A DNA stretch of 33,487 nt from Aureococcus anophagefferens (Eukaryota; Sar; Pelagophyceae; Pelagomonadales; Pelagomonadaceae). Under the pieces are notes generated by a model. The model was not told the origin of the DNA. It worked only from the letters and a program-made list of their open reading frames with translations, and searched no databases. Within the stretch, counting starts at the first letter, position 1. Every line of letters starts with the position of its first letter. The position numbers and the translations under genes are program-made. The stretch lies in contig NW_008705563.1 in NCBI RefSeq assembly GCF_000186865.1, positions 398,510 to 431,996 on the forward strand, read 5' to 3'. Positions 17,903-25,654 of the stretch are shown in pieces.

Positions 17903-19021
17903 ATGTTGGTTGCTTTACTTTGCAGCCTCGCGGCGCTTTGTGCGTCCGCGTTCCAGGCGCCGCGCGCAGCGACGCTGCCGCGCGTCGCGCGCGCCGCCGC
18001 CGCGGACAAGGACGCGGGTGCGTACCGCGAGCTCTACGAGAAGGCGGAGTACGAGCGGCAGCGCGCCGCCAAGGCGGGCAAGCGCTACCAGATCATCGCG
18101 AGCCCGGCGACGGAGGCCATGGCGCGCGCCATCGAGGCGTCGCAGCCGGACCGCTTCCACTTCCACGAGAGCTCCTGGGACAAGTTCCCCGACGGCACGG
18201 ACAAGATCGTCGTCGGCGGGTTCAGCCCGAGGAACCTCATCGCCGGCGAGCACGTGCTCATGCTCTGCTCCTTCCACGACAACGACGTGACGCTCTCCCA
18301 GTTCCAGGTCATGGTCATGCTGCTCCAGGGCTTCATCAAGTCGCTGACCATCGTGCTCCCCTTCTACCCGACGGGGACCATGGAGCGCGTCGTCCTCGAG
18401 GGCGAGGTCGCGACGGCGAACACGTACGCGCAGCTCTTCTCGGCGCTGCCGTCCTGCGGGTCGCCGACGCGCCTGGTCGTCTACGACCTGCACACGCTGC
18501 AGAACCGCTTCTACCTCCACGGGAACACGATCGCGTCGCTGCAGACGACGATCCCGTGCCTCCTGCCGTACCTCGAAAAGTCGGGCGTCGACGCCGTGGC
18601 CTTCCCCGACGACGGCGCGGCGAAGCGCTTCAAGCACATGTTCGACCCGGCGACCTACGAGATCATCGTCTGCGGGAAGATCCGCGACGGCGACGTGCGG
18701 TCCGTGACGGTGCAGGACGGCGACCCGGCCGGGCGGAACGTCGTCATCGTCGACGACCTCGTGCAGACGGGGGGCACGCTCTACGAGTGCGGCGTCGCCC
18801 TGGAGCAGCTCGGCGCGGCGAAGGTGTCGGCGTTCGTGGCCCACGGCGTCTTCCCGCAGGACGCGTGGCTCCGCTTCGCGCGCGGCGGCGACCGGGACGT
18901 CTTCGACACGTTCTACGTGACGAACTCCATCCCGACGACGACGAACAAGCTGCCGCGGGACGACGTCTTCACGGTCATCGACCTCACGGCGCGCATCGTC
19001 GACGACCTCGACGGCTTCTAA
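17903..19021 (+). CDS. Ribose-phosphate pyrophosphokinase (PRPP synthetase), plastid-type
   Basis: A single-exon gene of 372 residues. The N-terminus MLVALLCSLAALCASAFQAP is a bipartite plastid pre-sequence with the stramenopile A-S-A-F motif. The two phosphoribosyltransferase-fold halves follow. The first holds HFHESSWDKFPDGTDKI and LMLCSFHDNDVTLSQFQ; VVYDLHTLQNRFYLHGN lies in the middle. The PRPP-binding loop NVVIVDDLVQTGGTLYECG is in the second half. PRPP synthetase transfers pyrophosphate from ATP to ribose-5-phosphate and feeds nucleotide, His and Trp synthesis. The sequence diverges from the classical type and looks most like the plant PRS3/PRS4-type group. The divergent neighbour starts 120 bp upstream; the convergent neighbour ends 3 bp downstream. 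Confidence 0.88.
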   Translation: MLVALLCSLAALCASAFQAPRAATLPRVARAAAADKDAGAYRELYEKAEYERQRAAKAGKRYQIIASPATEAMARAIEASQPDRFHFHESSWDKFPDGTDKIVVGGFSPRNLIAGEHVLMLCSFHDNDVTLSQFQVMVMLLQGFIKSLTIVLPFYPTGTMERVVLEGEVATANTYAQLFSALPSCGSPTRLVVYDLHTLQNRFYLHGNTIASLQTTIPCLLPYLEKSGVDAVAFPDDGAAKRFKHMFDPATYEIIVCGKIRDGDVRSVTVQDGDPAGRNVVIVDDLVQTGGTLYECGVALEQLGAAKVSAFVAHGVFPQDAWLRFARGGDRDVFDTFYVTNSIPTTTNKLPRDDVFTVIDLTARIVDDLDGF

Positions 19022-19024
19022 GGG

Positions 19025-19786
19025 TTACTCGCGGAGCCGCGCGTTGTAGTCGACGTCGGCGCCCGACGACCCGGCGGTCAGCGCGAGGCTCCGCGCGGGG
19101 TCCGGCCCGACGTCGTAGCCGTGGGCGCTCGCGCTGTCCGCGCGGACCTGCTTCGCCGTGCGGAGCTCGAGGCCCGGCGTCTTCAACGCGCGCTCGTCGA
19201 GGTCGACGCCCGTCTGGAGCGTCAGCGTCGAGTCGCCGGGCCGGAAGAGGGACGGCACGCTCGACGTCGACGCGGCGAGGCGCTGCTGGAGCCGGCGCGC
19301 GCGGCCGATCGTCTTCGCGTGAACGAGCGACCGCTCGTAGTCCGCCAAATGGCGCGCGCGGACGTAGTTGGGCTCCAGGGTCCGCAGGCGCCGCGCGAGC
19401 ACGCGGTTCTCGCTCGCGATCTCGCTGTGGCGCTTCCGGTGGTGGCTCTCGTTCATGACCTCCAGGTTCGCGCGGAGCAAATCCGTCGTCGGCGTCAACG
19501 TCGCCATGCTCCCGGAGCTCCCGTCGCGCATGATGGACATGATCTTCGCCATCAGAATCTTGTTCTCGGACGCGATCTTGTGCTCGCGCTCGTCCCGGTT
19601 CTGCTTCTTCTTCGCCCGGTACTTGAGGTGGGGCATGCCCACGGTCGACGGGCTCGCGCAGTCGACGACGCTCTTCACCGCCGCGAGGCGCGTGCGGTGC
19701 AGCTGCTGCTCCTTGAAGTCCCGCTTCCGGCTCACGACGTCCTCGGCGGACCGGCCCCAGGGGCAGCGCAGGTCCACGGCGCGCAT
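19025..19786 (-). CDS. CFAP97 (hemingway/KIAA1430)-like cilia-associated protein
   Basis: A single exon of 253 residues. The middle has the features of the CFAP97 family: basic helices with HKIASENKILMAKIMSIMRD, then RKRHSEIASENRVLARRLRT and LEPNYVRARHLADYERS. These are the paired 'xENxxLxxRL...P.Y' helices seen in family members. The flanks are low-complexity, and the C-terminal ~90 residues contain no further domain. CFAP97 proteins localise to motile cilia or their assembly sites. The family assignment rests on these helix signatures, so confidence is moderate. The start at 19786 has divergent BCAT 105 bp upstream. The stop almost abuts that of PRPP synthetase. Confidence 0.6.
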   Translation of the reverse strand: MRAVDLRCPWGRSAEDVVSRKRDFKEQQLHRTRLAAVKSVVDCASPSTVGMPHLKYRAKKKQNRDEREHKIASENKILMAKIMSIMRDGSSGSMATLTPTTDLLRANLEVMNESHHRKRHSEIASENRVLARRLRTLEPNYVRARHLADYERSLVHAKTIGRARRLQQRLAASTSSVPSLFRPGDSTLTLQTGVDLDERALKTPGLELRTAKQVRADSASAHGYDVGPDPARSLALTAGSSGADVDYNARLRE

Positions 19787-19891
19787 GCCCTCGGAGAGCG
19801 CGGGGCGCCTATAACGCGGCGTCTATATCCAACGTCAATGTCGTCGGGGCAGTTGAGATGCCGTCTGAGTGCAGTTACCAAACCAATCGAT

Positions 19892-21083
19892 ATGCTCGGC
19901 CTTTCTACGCGCGCCTTCGCGCGCCGCGGCCTGTCGTCGAGCGCGGCGCTGGCGAGCGACGCGCTGGCGCCGCTGGACCCGTCGCGCATGACGGTGACGC
20001 GCAATCCGGCGCCGAAGGCGCCGCCGGACAACGCGGCGCTCAAGGGCATGTTCGGCAAGATTTTCAGCGACCACATGTTCGTCTGCGACCACGTCGCCGG
20101 CGAGGGCTGGGGCGCGCCGGCCATCGTGCCCCACGGCCCCCTGGCCCTGTCGCCCGCGGCCATGACCCTCCACTACGCGCTCCAGTGCTTCGAGGGCATG
20201 AAGGCGTACCGCGGCGGCGACGGCGTCGTGCGCCTCTTCCGGCCGGACCTCAACGCCGCGCGCATGACGTCGAGCCTCGAGCGCCTGCGCATGCCGACCT
20301 TCGAGGCCGTCGCCTTCGTCGAGTGCCTCAAGGCGCTGTTGCGGGCGGACGCGGGCTGGGTGCCCGACGGGCGACGGGCACAGCGCGTACCTCCGGCCGA
20401 CGGCCATCGCGACGGACCCGTTCCTCGGCGTCGGCGAACCCTCCGAGACGAAGCTCTTCTGCATCCTGAGCCCCGTCGGGCCCTACTACGCCAACGGCTT
20501 CGACCCCATCGCCGTCTACGCGGATAGCTCGAACGTCCGCGCGTGGCCCGGCGGCGCGGGCAACACGAAGATCGGCGGCAACTACGCGCCGTCGATCAAG
20601 CCCGCGCGCGACGCCGCCGACGCCACGGGCGGCGCGGCGCAGCAGGTGCTCTACCTCTTCGGCGACGACCACCGCGTCACCGAGGTCGGCGCGATGAACG
20701 TCTTCGTGCTCTGGGAGACGCCCTACGGCACGAGGGAGCTCGTCACCGCGCCCCTCGACTACGGCGACATCCTCCCGGGCGTCACGCGCCGCTCCGTCAT
20801 CGAGCTCGCGCGCGCCGAGGGCGCCGTCGAGGTCGCCGAGCGGCCCTTCACGATGCGCGAGGTCAAACGCGCCGCGGACGAGGGCCGCTTGCTCGAGGTC
20901 TTCGGCGCGGGCACGGCGGCCGTCATCTGCCCCATCAACCGCATCTTCTACGAGGGCGACGCCATCGACGTCCCCACGGGCGCCGACATCGGCCCCGTCG
21001 CCCAGTCCTTCTGGCAGAAGCTCAGCGACATCCACTACGGCCGCGTCGACTCGCCCTGGGCCGTGCCCGTGGACGACCTCTAG
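19892..21083 (+). CDS. Branched-chain amino acid aminotransferase, mitochondrial, broken by a 7-bp tandem duplication
   Basis: The start ATG at 19892 opens a mitochondrial presequence (MLGLSTRAFARRGLSSSAAL). The class IV PLP aminotransferase domain follows: MFVCDHVAGEGWG, TLHYALQCFEGMKAYRG, VRLFRPDLNAARM. After WVPDG the frame shifts and continues YLRPTAIATDPFLGVGEP, then the PLP-lysine motif GAGNTKIGGNYAPS, EVGAMNVF and GDILPGVTRRSVIELA. It ends at 21081-21083. The break is explained by CGACGGG occurring twice (20365-20371 and 20372-20378). With one copy the protein reads VPDGHSAYLRPT, as homologues do, and has 394 residues. The enzyme interconverts Leu/Ile/Val and their 2-oxo acids with glutamate. 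The rest is well conserved, so a recent mutation, allele or assembly error is likelier than an old pseudogene. Confidence 0.85.
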
Positions 21084-21156
21084 TCCCGCCGGCGGCGCGC
21101 GAAGGGGGGGGCTTATAACAACGAAGTGTCCAAAAAGGCGCGGCGCGGGGGCGCCT

Positions 21157-21894
21157 TCAGCCGAAGACGATGGAGGACGCGGTGCGCTGCGCCGTGAAGC
21201 GGCGGCTGCTCGCGTTGCGCTGCGGCTGCGGCGGCGCGGCGCCGACGGGCGCGGCGCCGAAGGACGCGCCGGAGTTGGGCCGCGAGTCGCCGCCGAAGAA
21301 GCCCGCGCCGTCGGAGCGGTCCGCGCCGAAGAAGCCGCCGTGCTTCGACTCCTCGCGCTTGCTCTCCTGGAAGCGGTCGTCGCGGAAGGAGCGGCCCGTG
21401 TCCTGGAAGGAGCGGCCCGCGTCCTGGAAGGACCGGCCGCTGTCCTGGAAGCGGTCGTCGCGGCCCGCGTCCCGGAGGCGGCGGTCGTCGGCCCGGGGGC
21501 CCGGGCGGCGGTCCTGCTCGCGCATGATGTCCTTGACGTCGCCGACGATGGCGTCCATCTCCGACCGGACGGCGCGCTCGAAGTCCTCCTCCGCGCGCGC
21601 CTGCTTCTGGCGCTCCTTGTCGCGGAGCGCCTCGAACGCCTGATCGACGCGCGCATCGAAGTCCGGGATGTCGCCGACCTTGGCCGCCTCGCCCGAGCCC
21701 CCGAAGGCCGCCCAGCACTCCTCGCGCACGATCGCCTTCTGGGCCACGAGCTGGCGCACCTTGTCGTCGAAGCGCGCGTCGGCGCCCTCAGCCGGCGCCT
21801 CGGCGAAGGACCGCGGCGACGCGCCCCGCCGGTCCGGCGAGTGGCGCTGGCGCCAGAGCTGCTCGCGGATCTCGTCCTCCGTCGAGTACGCCAT
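21157..21894 (-). CDS. Unknown charged helical protein with 7-residue GRSFQD repeats
   Basis: Starts MAYSTEDEIREQLWRQRHSP at 21894; 245 residues. Residues 40-130 are a charged coiled-coil-like region (DDKVRQLVAQKAIVREECWA, FDARVDQAFEALRDKERQKQ, RAVRSEMDAIVGDVKDIMR). The C-terminal third is low-complexity: tandem GRSFQDx units, then Gly/Ala/Pro/Gln-rich sequence. No domain is recognised. The frame is open to 22320, but that overlaps the divergent helicase gene and its promoter. The proposed start has a promoter element 70 bp upstream. A cytoskeletal or basal-body role would be a guess. Confidence 0.6.
   Translation of the reverse strand: MAYSTEDEIREQLWRQRHSPDRRGASPRSFAEAPAEGADARFDDKVRQLVAQKAIVREECWAAFGGSGEAAKVGDIPDFDARVDQAFEALRDKERQKQARAEEDFERAVRSEMDAIVGDVKDIMREQDRRPGPRADDRRLRDAGRDDRFQDSGRSFQDAGRSFQDTGRSFRDDRFQESKREESKHGGFFGADRSDGAGFFGGDSRPNSGASFGAAPVGAAPPQPQRNASSRRFTAQRTASSIVFG
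21389..21451 (-). repeat. 21-bp coding tandem repeat, three copies
   Basis: Units at 21389-21409, 21410-21430 and 21431-21451 encode the GRSFQD(S/A/T) heptads of the protein at 21157-21894. The unit is a multiple of three. Confidence 0.85.
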
Positions 21895-21963
21895 GCTTTC
21901 ACGCGATCGGTCGCGGCTCGCGTCGCGTTGCAGAGGGCTGCCGATGTCGCAAACCGCCTCGAT

Positions 21964-21989
21964 AACCTGCCCTTCAAAAGTTTGTACTC
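21964..21989 (-). promoter_or_regulatory. Upstream element shared with the 10.2-kb locus
   Basis: On the minus strand it reads GAGTACAAACTTTTGAAG followed by GGCAGGTT, located between the divergent starts at 21894 and 22049. It matches the element at 10235-10259 at nearly every position, apart from a spacer one base longer. Confidence 0.45.
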
Positions 21990-22048
21990 CTGTGGCAACT
22001 CGCTGAATCAAGGCAGAGGTGCCGCTGCGAGAGCTCAGGGTCGAGCTG

Positions 22049-24709
22049 ATGGCCGACGCGCAGCCGCCGCGCCGCAAGAAGAAGAAGTCGTCGGCGCTGG
22101 GCGTGCCCGTGCCGGCCTTCGGCGGCGAGGACAAGAAAGCGAAGAAGAAGAAGAAGAAGCAGAAGCAACCGGCGGCGGCGCCGGCGGAAGGCCTGGCCAG
22201 CGACGCGGCGCTCGAGGCCGCGACGGCGCAGTTCCGCGCCGAGGCCGCGGCGACGGACGAGTTGCACTTCGCGCCGGCGCCGGCGCCCGCATCGTCGGGC
22301 TTCCGGCGCGGCTTCCTCACCGGCGGCGCCGCGCCGGCGGCCGCGCCGGCGACCGCGGCGCCGGCGCCGGCCGCGGCGCCGGCGGCCGCGTCGGGCTTCC
22401 GGCGCGGCTTCCTGACGCGGCCGACGGAAAAGCCCCCGCAGTCCGCCGCCGCCGCCTACCACGAGCAGCACGCCGACGCCATCGCCGCGGAGGACGCGCT
22501 CGCCGAGGACATCGCGCGGACGTTGAAGATCGAGACGATCCGCCGGGACCACGGCGACCGCGCGGCGGAGGTCGCGGCGCTCGAGGAGGCCGTCGACAAG
22601 GGCGGCATGCAGGCGCTGGAGGCCCTCGCGAAGTTCCCCTTCACGGACGAGGAGCTCAAGGAGGGCGAGGACTACTTTGACGAGGTCTGGCGGCCGCGGC
22701 TCGCCGAGGCCAAGAACCGGCCGCCGACGACGCCCAAGACCTGGGAGGAGGTCGGCGTGGACCCGTCGCTCTACGTGCCCGCGAGCGAGCTGCCGGAACA
22801 ACCGACGGAGGAGGGCTGGCGGCTGTTCCGGGAGAAGTGCCAGGTCGCGATGGACGAGCTCAAGAAGATCCCCGAGGCGGAGCGCTACAACGACTACTAC
22901 CGCGACGACGCGCCGGAGACGAAGGGCGACGACGAGATCTTCGACATGCTGGCGCCCCCCGTCAAGGAGAAGCTCGAGGCCTACGGCGTCAAGCACTTTT
23001 TTCCGATCCAGCGGGGCGTGCTGCCCGCGGCGCTGTCCGAGGCGCGCGAGAAGCGCGGCACGGGCCGCGACTTCTGCGTCGGCGCGCCGACGGGCAGCGG
23101 CAAGACGCTGATCTACGCGCTGGCGATCATGGAGGGCCTGCGGGACCGGCGCGTCCAGCGGCTCCGCGGCATCGTCGTCGTGCCGAGCCGCGAATTGGCG
23201 CGGCAGGTCTACGAGGTTTTGGTCGCTTTGACGCCGGAGATGGAGGACATCCCGCTCCGCGTGTGCCTCTGCGCGGGCCAAGAAGATGAAAACTTCTTCG
23301 TCGAGCCCGACTGGTCCAAGATCCCGCCGTCGTGCCGGCCCGTGACGCCCCGGGGCAAGGTCGGCTTCTTCGAGCTCGACAAGCTCCCGTGCCCGGAGAT
23401 GGTGCCCGACGACATGCTCGAGCCCGTCCCCGCGGGCGGCTCGCCCTACGGGCCCGACGTCATGGTCGCGACGCCGGGCCGCCTCGTCGAGCACCTCGAC
23501 TACACGCGCGGATTTACGGCGCAGCACGCGCGCTTCGTCGTCGTCGACGAGGCGGACCGGCTCCTGGCGCAGTCCTACGGCGACTGGGCGACGAAGCTCC
23601 TCGCGGGCGTCTACGCCAACATCCCCGGCAGCGCGGAGATCACGGCGGACTACCGGCCCTTCGACGCGACGACGCGGCGGCCTCTGAACCTCAACGACCG
23701 CGACGCGCTCCACCCGTGGTGGCGCGCGCGGCTGACGAAGATGCTCTTCTCGGCGACGCTCGCCGACGACCCGGGCCAGCTCGCGCTGCTCCGGTTGAGC
23801 CGCCCCTTGTTTTTTTCCTTCGAGCCGGGCACGGAGACGGTGGCGTGGAAGAACGGGCAGGACGCGCGCGACTTCTTCGACAAGGAGAAGGACGCCAAGG
23901 CGCCGACGAAGAGCCTGCCGCCGACGCTCATCGAGGCGACGGCGACCTGCGACGCGGCGTCGAAGCCCGTCGTGCTGCTGGCGCTGCTCGAGGCCTGCCG
24001 CGAGGGCGACGGGCGCCTCGCGATCGTCTTCGCGAACTCCGTCGACACGACGACGCGGCTGGCGGGCCTGCTGCGGCACTGGGCCGCGCGGCGCGGCTGG
24101 GCCGGCGGGGCCGACGCCGTCGCCGCGCTGTCGTCGGGGTCCTCGGCGAAGAAGCGCGACGCCGTGCTCGCGGACGTCCGCGGCGCGGACGACTCCGGCT
24201 TCCGGGTCTTGGTCGCGAGCGACGCGCTCGCGCGCGGCGTGGACCTCGCGCGCGTGGCGCTCGTCGTCAACTACGACGCGCCCCGCGACGCGTCCAACTA
24301 CGTGCACCGCGTCGGCCGCGCGGCGCGCGCGGGCTCGGCCGGCGAGGCCGTGACGCTCGTGAAACGGGGCCAGGAGCGCGACTTCGCGCGCATGCGCGCG
24401 ACGATCGCGCCGCACCGGCCCGTCGCCGCGCGGAAGCCCACGGGGCTCAAATTGCTCGTCGACGACTACAAGGCGTGCCTCGAGGACCTCCGCGGCGACG
24501 TCGAGGGCCGGCGGCGGCCGCGGCGCCGCGACGTGCCCGCGGCCGTCGCCGACGTGCCGCCCGCGACGGGCGGCGACGCGACCATGGCCGACGCGCCGCC
24601 GGCGCGCGACCACCGCGCCAAGGTCCGCGCCATCTTCGAGCAGGTCGGCCTGCGGCCGGGCGCGAAGCCGGGCGACGCGCCGCTGGGCGCCGTGCCGCGG
24701 CCGCGGTAA
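22049..24709 (+). CDS. DEAD-box RNA helicase, DDX51/Dbp6-like (ribosome biogenesis)
   Basis: A single exon of 886 residues, from the ATG at 22049. The N-terminal 130 residues are Lys- and Ala/Pro-rich with nuclear-localisation-like runs (RRKKKKSS, KKAKKKKKKQK) and two copies of SGFRRGFLT. The helicase core has FFPIQRGVLP, APTGSGKT (Walker A), PSRELARQ, ATPGRLVEHL, VVDEADRL (Walker B), FSATL, IVFANSVDTTTRL, VASDALARGVDL and YVHRVGRAARAG, in order. The shape of motif II (DEADRLLAQSYGDW), the long insert before SAT, and the LFSATLADDPGQLALLRLSR segment match the DDX51/Dbp6 group. That group acts on 60S pre-ribosomes in the nucleolus. The basic C-terminal tail is disordered. The stop is 6 bp from the convergent ankyrin gene. 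Confidence 0.9.
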   Translation: MADAQPPRRKKKKSSALGVPVPAFGGEDKKAKKKKKKQKQPAAAPAEGLASDAALEAATAQFRAEAAATDELHFAPAPAPASSGFRRGFLTGGAAPAAAPATAAPAPAAAPAAASGFRRGFLTRPTEKPPQSAAAAYHEQHADAIAAEDALAEDIARTLKIETIRRDHGDRAAEVAALEEAVDKGGMQALEALAKFPFTDEELKEGEDYFDEVWRPRLAEAKNRPPTTPKTWEEVGVDPSLYVPASELPEQPTEEGWRLFREKCQVAMDELKKIPEAERYNDYYRDDAPETKGDDEIFDMLAPPVKEKLEAYGVKHFFPIQRGVLPAALSEAREKRGTGRDFCVGAPTGSGKTLIYALAIMEGLRDRRVQRLRGIVVVPSRELARQVYEVLVALTPEMEDIPLRVCLCAGQEDENFFVEPDWSKIPPSCRPVTPRGKVGFFELDKLPCPEMVPDDMLEPVPAGGSPYGPDVMVATPGRLVEHLDYTRGFTAQHARFVVVDEADRLLAQSYGDWATKLLAGVYANIPGSAEITADYRPFDATTRRPLNLNDRDALHPWWRARLTKMLFSATLADDPGQLALLRLSRPLFFSFEPGTETVAWKNGQDARDFFDKEKDAKAPTKSLPPTLIEATATCDAASKPVVLLALLEACREGDGRLAIVFANSVDTTTRLAGLLRHWAARRGWAGGADAVAALSSGSSAKKRDAVLADVRGADDSGFRVLVASDALARGVDLARVALVVNYDAPRDASNYVHRVGRAARAGSAGEAVTLVKRGQERDFARMRATIAPHRPVAARKPTGLKLLVDDYKACLEDLRGDVEGRRRPRRRDVPAAVADVPPATGGDATMADAPPARDHRAKVRAIFEQVGLRPGAKPGDAPLGAVPRPR

Positions 24710-24714
24710 GCTTA

Positions 24715-25446
24715 CTAGGAGTGGGTGCGCGGATTCCAGAACGCGAGGACGTGCCGGAAGATCTCGTCGGGCAGGGGCGTGCTGCCGCTCGCGAGGCGCC
24801 GGGGTGTTCGCGCCTTCGGCGGCGGCCCGAAGACGCGCGCGAGGTTCGCCGGCGGCGTCGCGCGGCCGCGGAGGCAAAGGTAGCGCAGCAAGAGCATACT
24901 GAATTCGGGCTCTCGCACGTAACGCTTCCACCCGCCCGCGGCGCGGACGTCGGCTAGGAAAGCCGCTATCAGCGAACCTTCCCCTAGGAATACTTGCGCG
25001 TAGGTCACAGAATCACGACCATAACCGTCTTGCGTGTCGAGCGACGCGCCGCGACCCAATAGCAGCTTGACCATGCTCATATTTTTGGGTAAGATAGCAA
25101 GATGGAGTGGATGATGTTCAGTTGTTCCGTCGAACGCGTGTAAATCAGCTCCCATGTCCAGCAGGAGGGCTGTTGCGCGACTGTGTCCGCTTGCAACGGC
25201 GCATTGCAATGGGACAAAGTTGCCAGGCCTGTATTTGAAATTTGGGTCGGCGCCCCCCGTATTTATGAGCCATTCAATCGCCAAGCACCAGCCATAATTC
25301 GCAGCAAAATACAGGCGCGTGCGGGTAATATTTGCATCCCCATTGTCGCGCATTGACTCGGGAAGCTCATAAGCCTCATTCATGTCCGCGCCGCCGGCTA
25401 GGGCGACCCGTGCTGCGTCGACGAAGCGGCGTTCCTTGTCGTCCAT
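24715..25446 (-). CDS. Ankyrin-repeat protein of a pelagophyte-type expanded family
   Basis: Starts MDDKERRFVDAARVALAGGA at 25446; 243 residues. It has about four ankyrin repeats (LYFAANYGWCLAIEWLINTG; PLQCAVASGHSRATALLLDM; PLHLAILPKNMSMVKLLLGR; SVTYAQVFLGEGSLIAAFLA). A C-terminal module follows: GGWKRYVREPEFSMLLLRYL, CLRGRATPPANLARVF and LPDEIFRHVLAFW. This ankyrin plus 'GGW..Y...L..LR.LC.RGRA' plus 'LP...F..VL.FW' layout is, from memory, typical of many genes in such algae. Codons between about 24960 and 25440 are clearly less GC-rich than in neighbouring genes, suggesting a different age or origin. It presumably binds proteins; no partner is visible. Confidence 0.8.
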   Translation of the reverse strand: MDDKERRFVDAARVALAGGADMNEAYELPESMRDNGDANITRTRLYFAANYGWCLAIEWLINTGGADPNFKYRPGNFVPLQCAVASGHSRATALLLDMGADLHAFDGTTEHHPLHLAILPKNMSMVKLLLGRGASLDTQDGYGRDSVTYAQVFLGEGSLIAAFLADVRAAGGWKRYVREPEFSMLLLRYLCLRGRATPPANLARVFGPPPKARTPRRLASGSTPLPDEIFRHVLAFWNPRTHS

Positions 25447-25654
25447 TCTTAACCGAATATGCGGGTCGGGGGGGCGAACGGGGGCGGGTCTCAGGCTTGG
25501 CTTTGCGCCTCCCAGGCCTCGGGTCGTCGAGTTGTGGATGTTGTGGCACTGGCAGCGGGTTTGGCGATAGGTAGGCCCTCGAGCAGGCCCTGGTGCGCCG
25601 CGTCGATCGCGCCCGCCGTCGCGCGCGAGAGCCAAGCAGGTCGAGCACCACAAG

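Noticed and set aside
21974..24931. A 985-codon minus-strand open frame antisense to the DDX51-like helicase
   Set aside because: Its composition (Arg, Ala, Val, Gly) is the typical reflection of GC3-rich coding DNA on the other strand. The plus strand has all helicase motifs.
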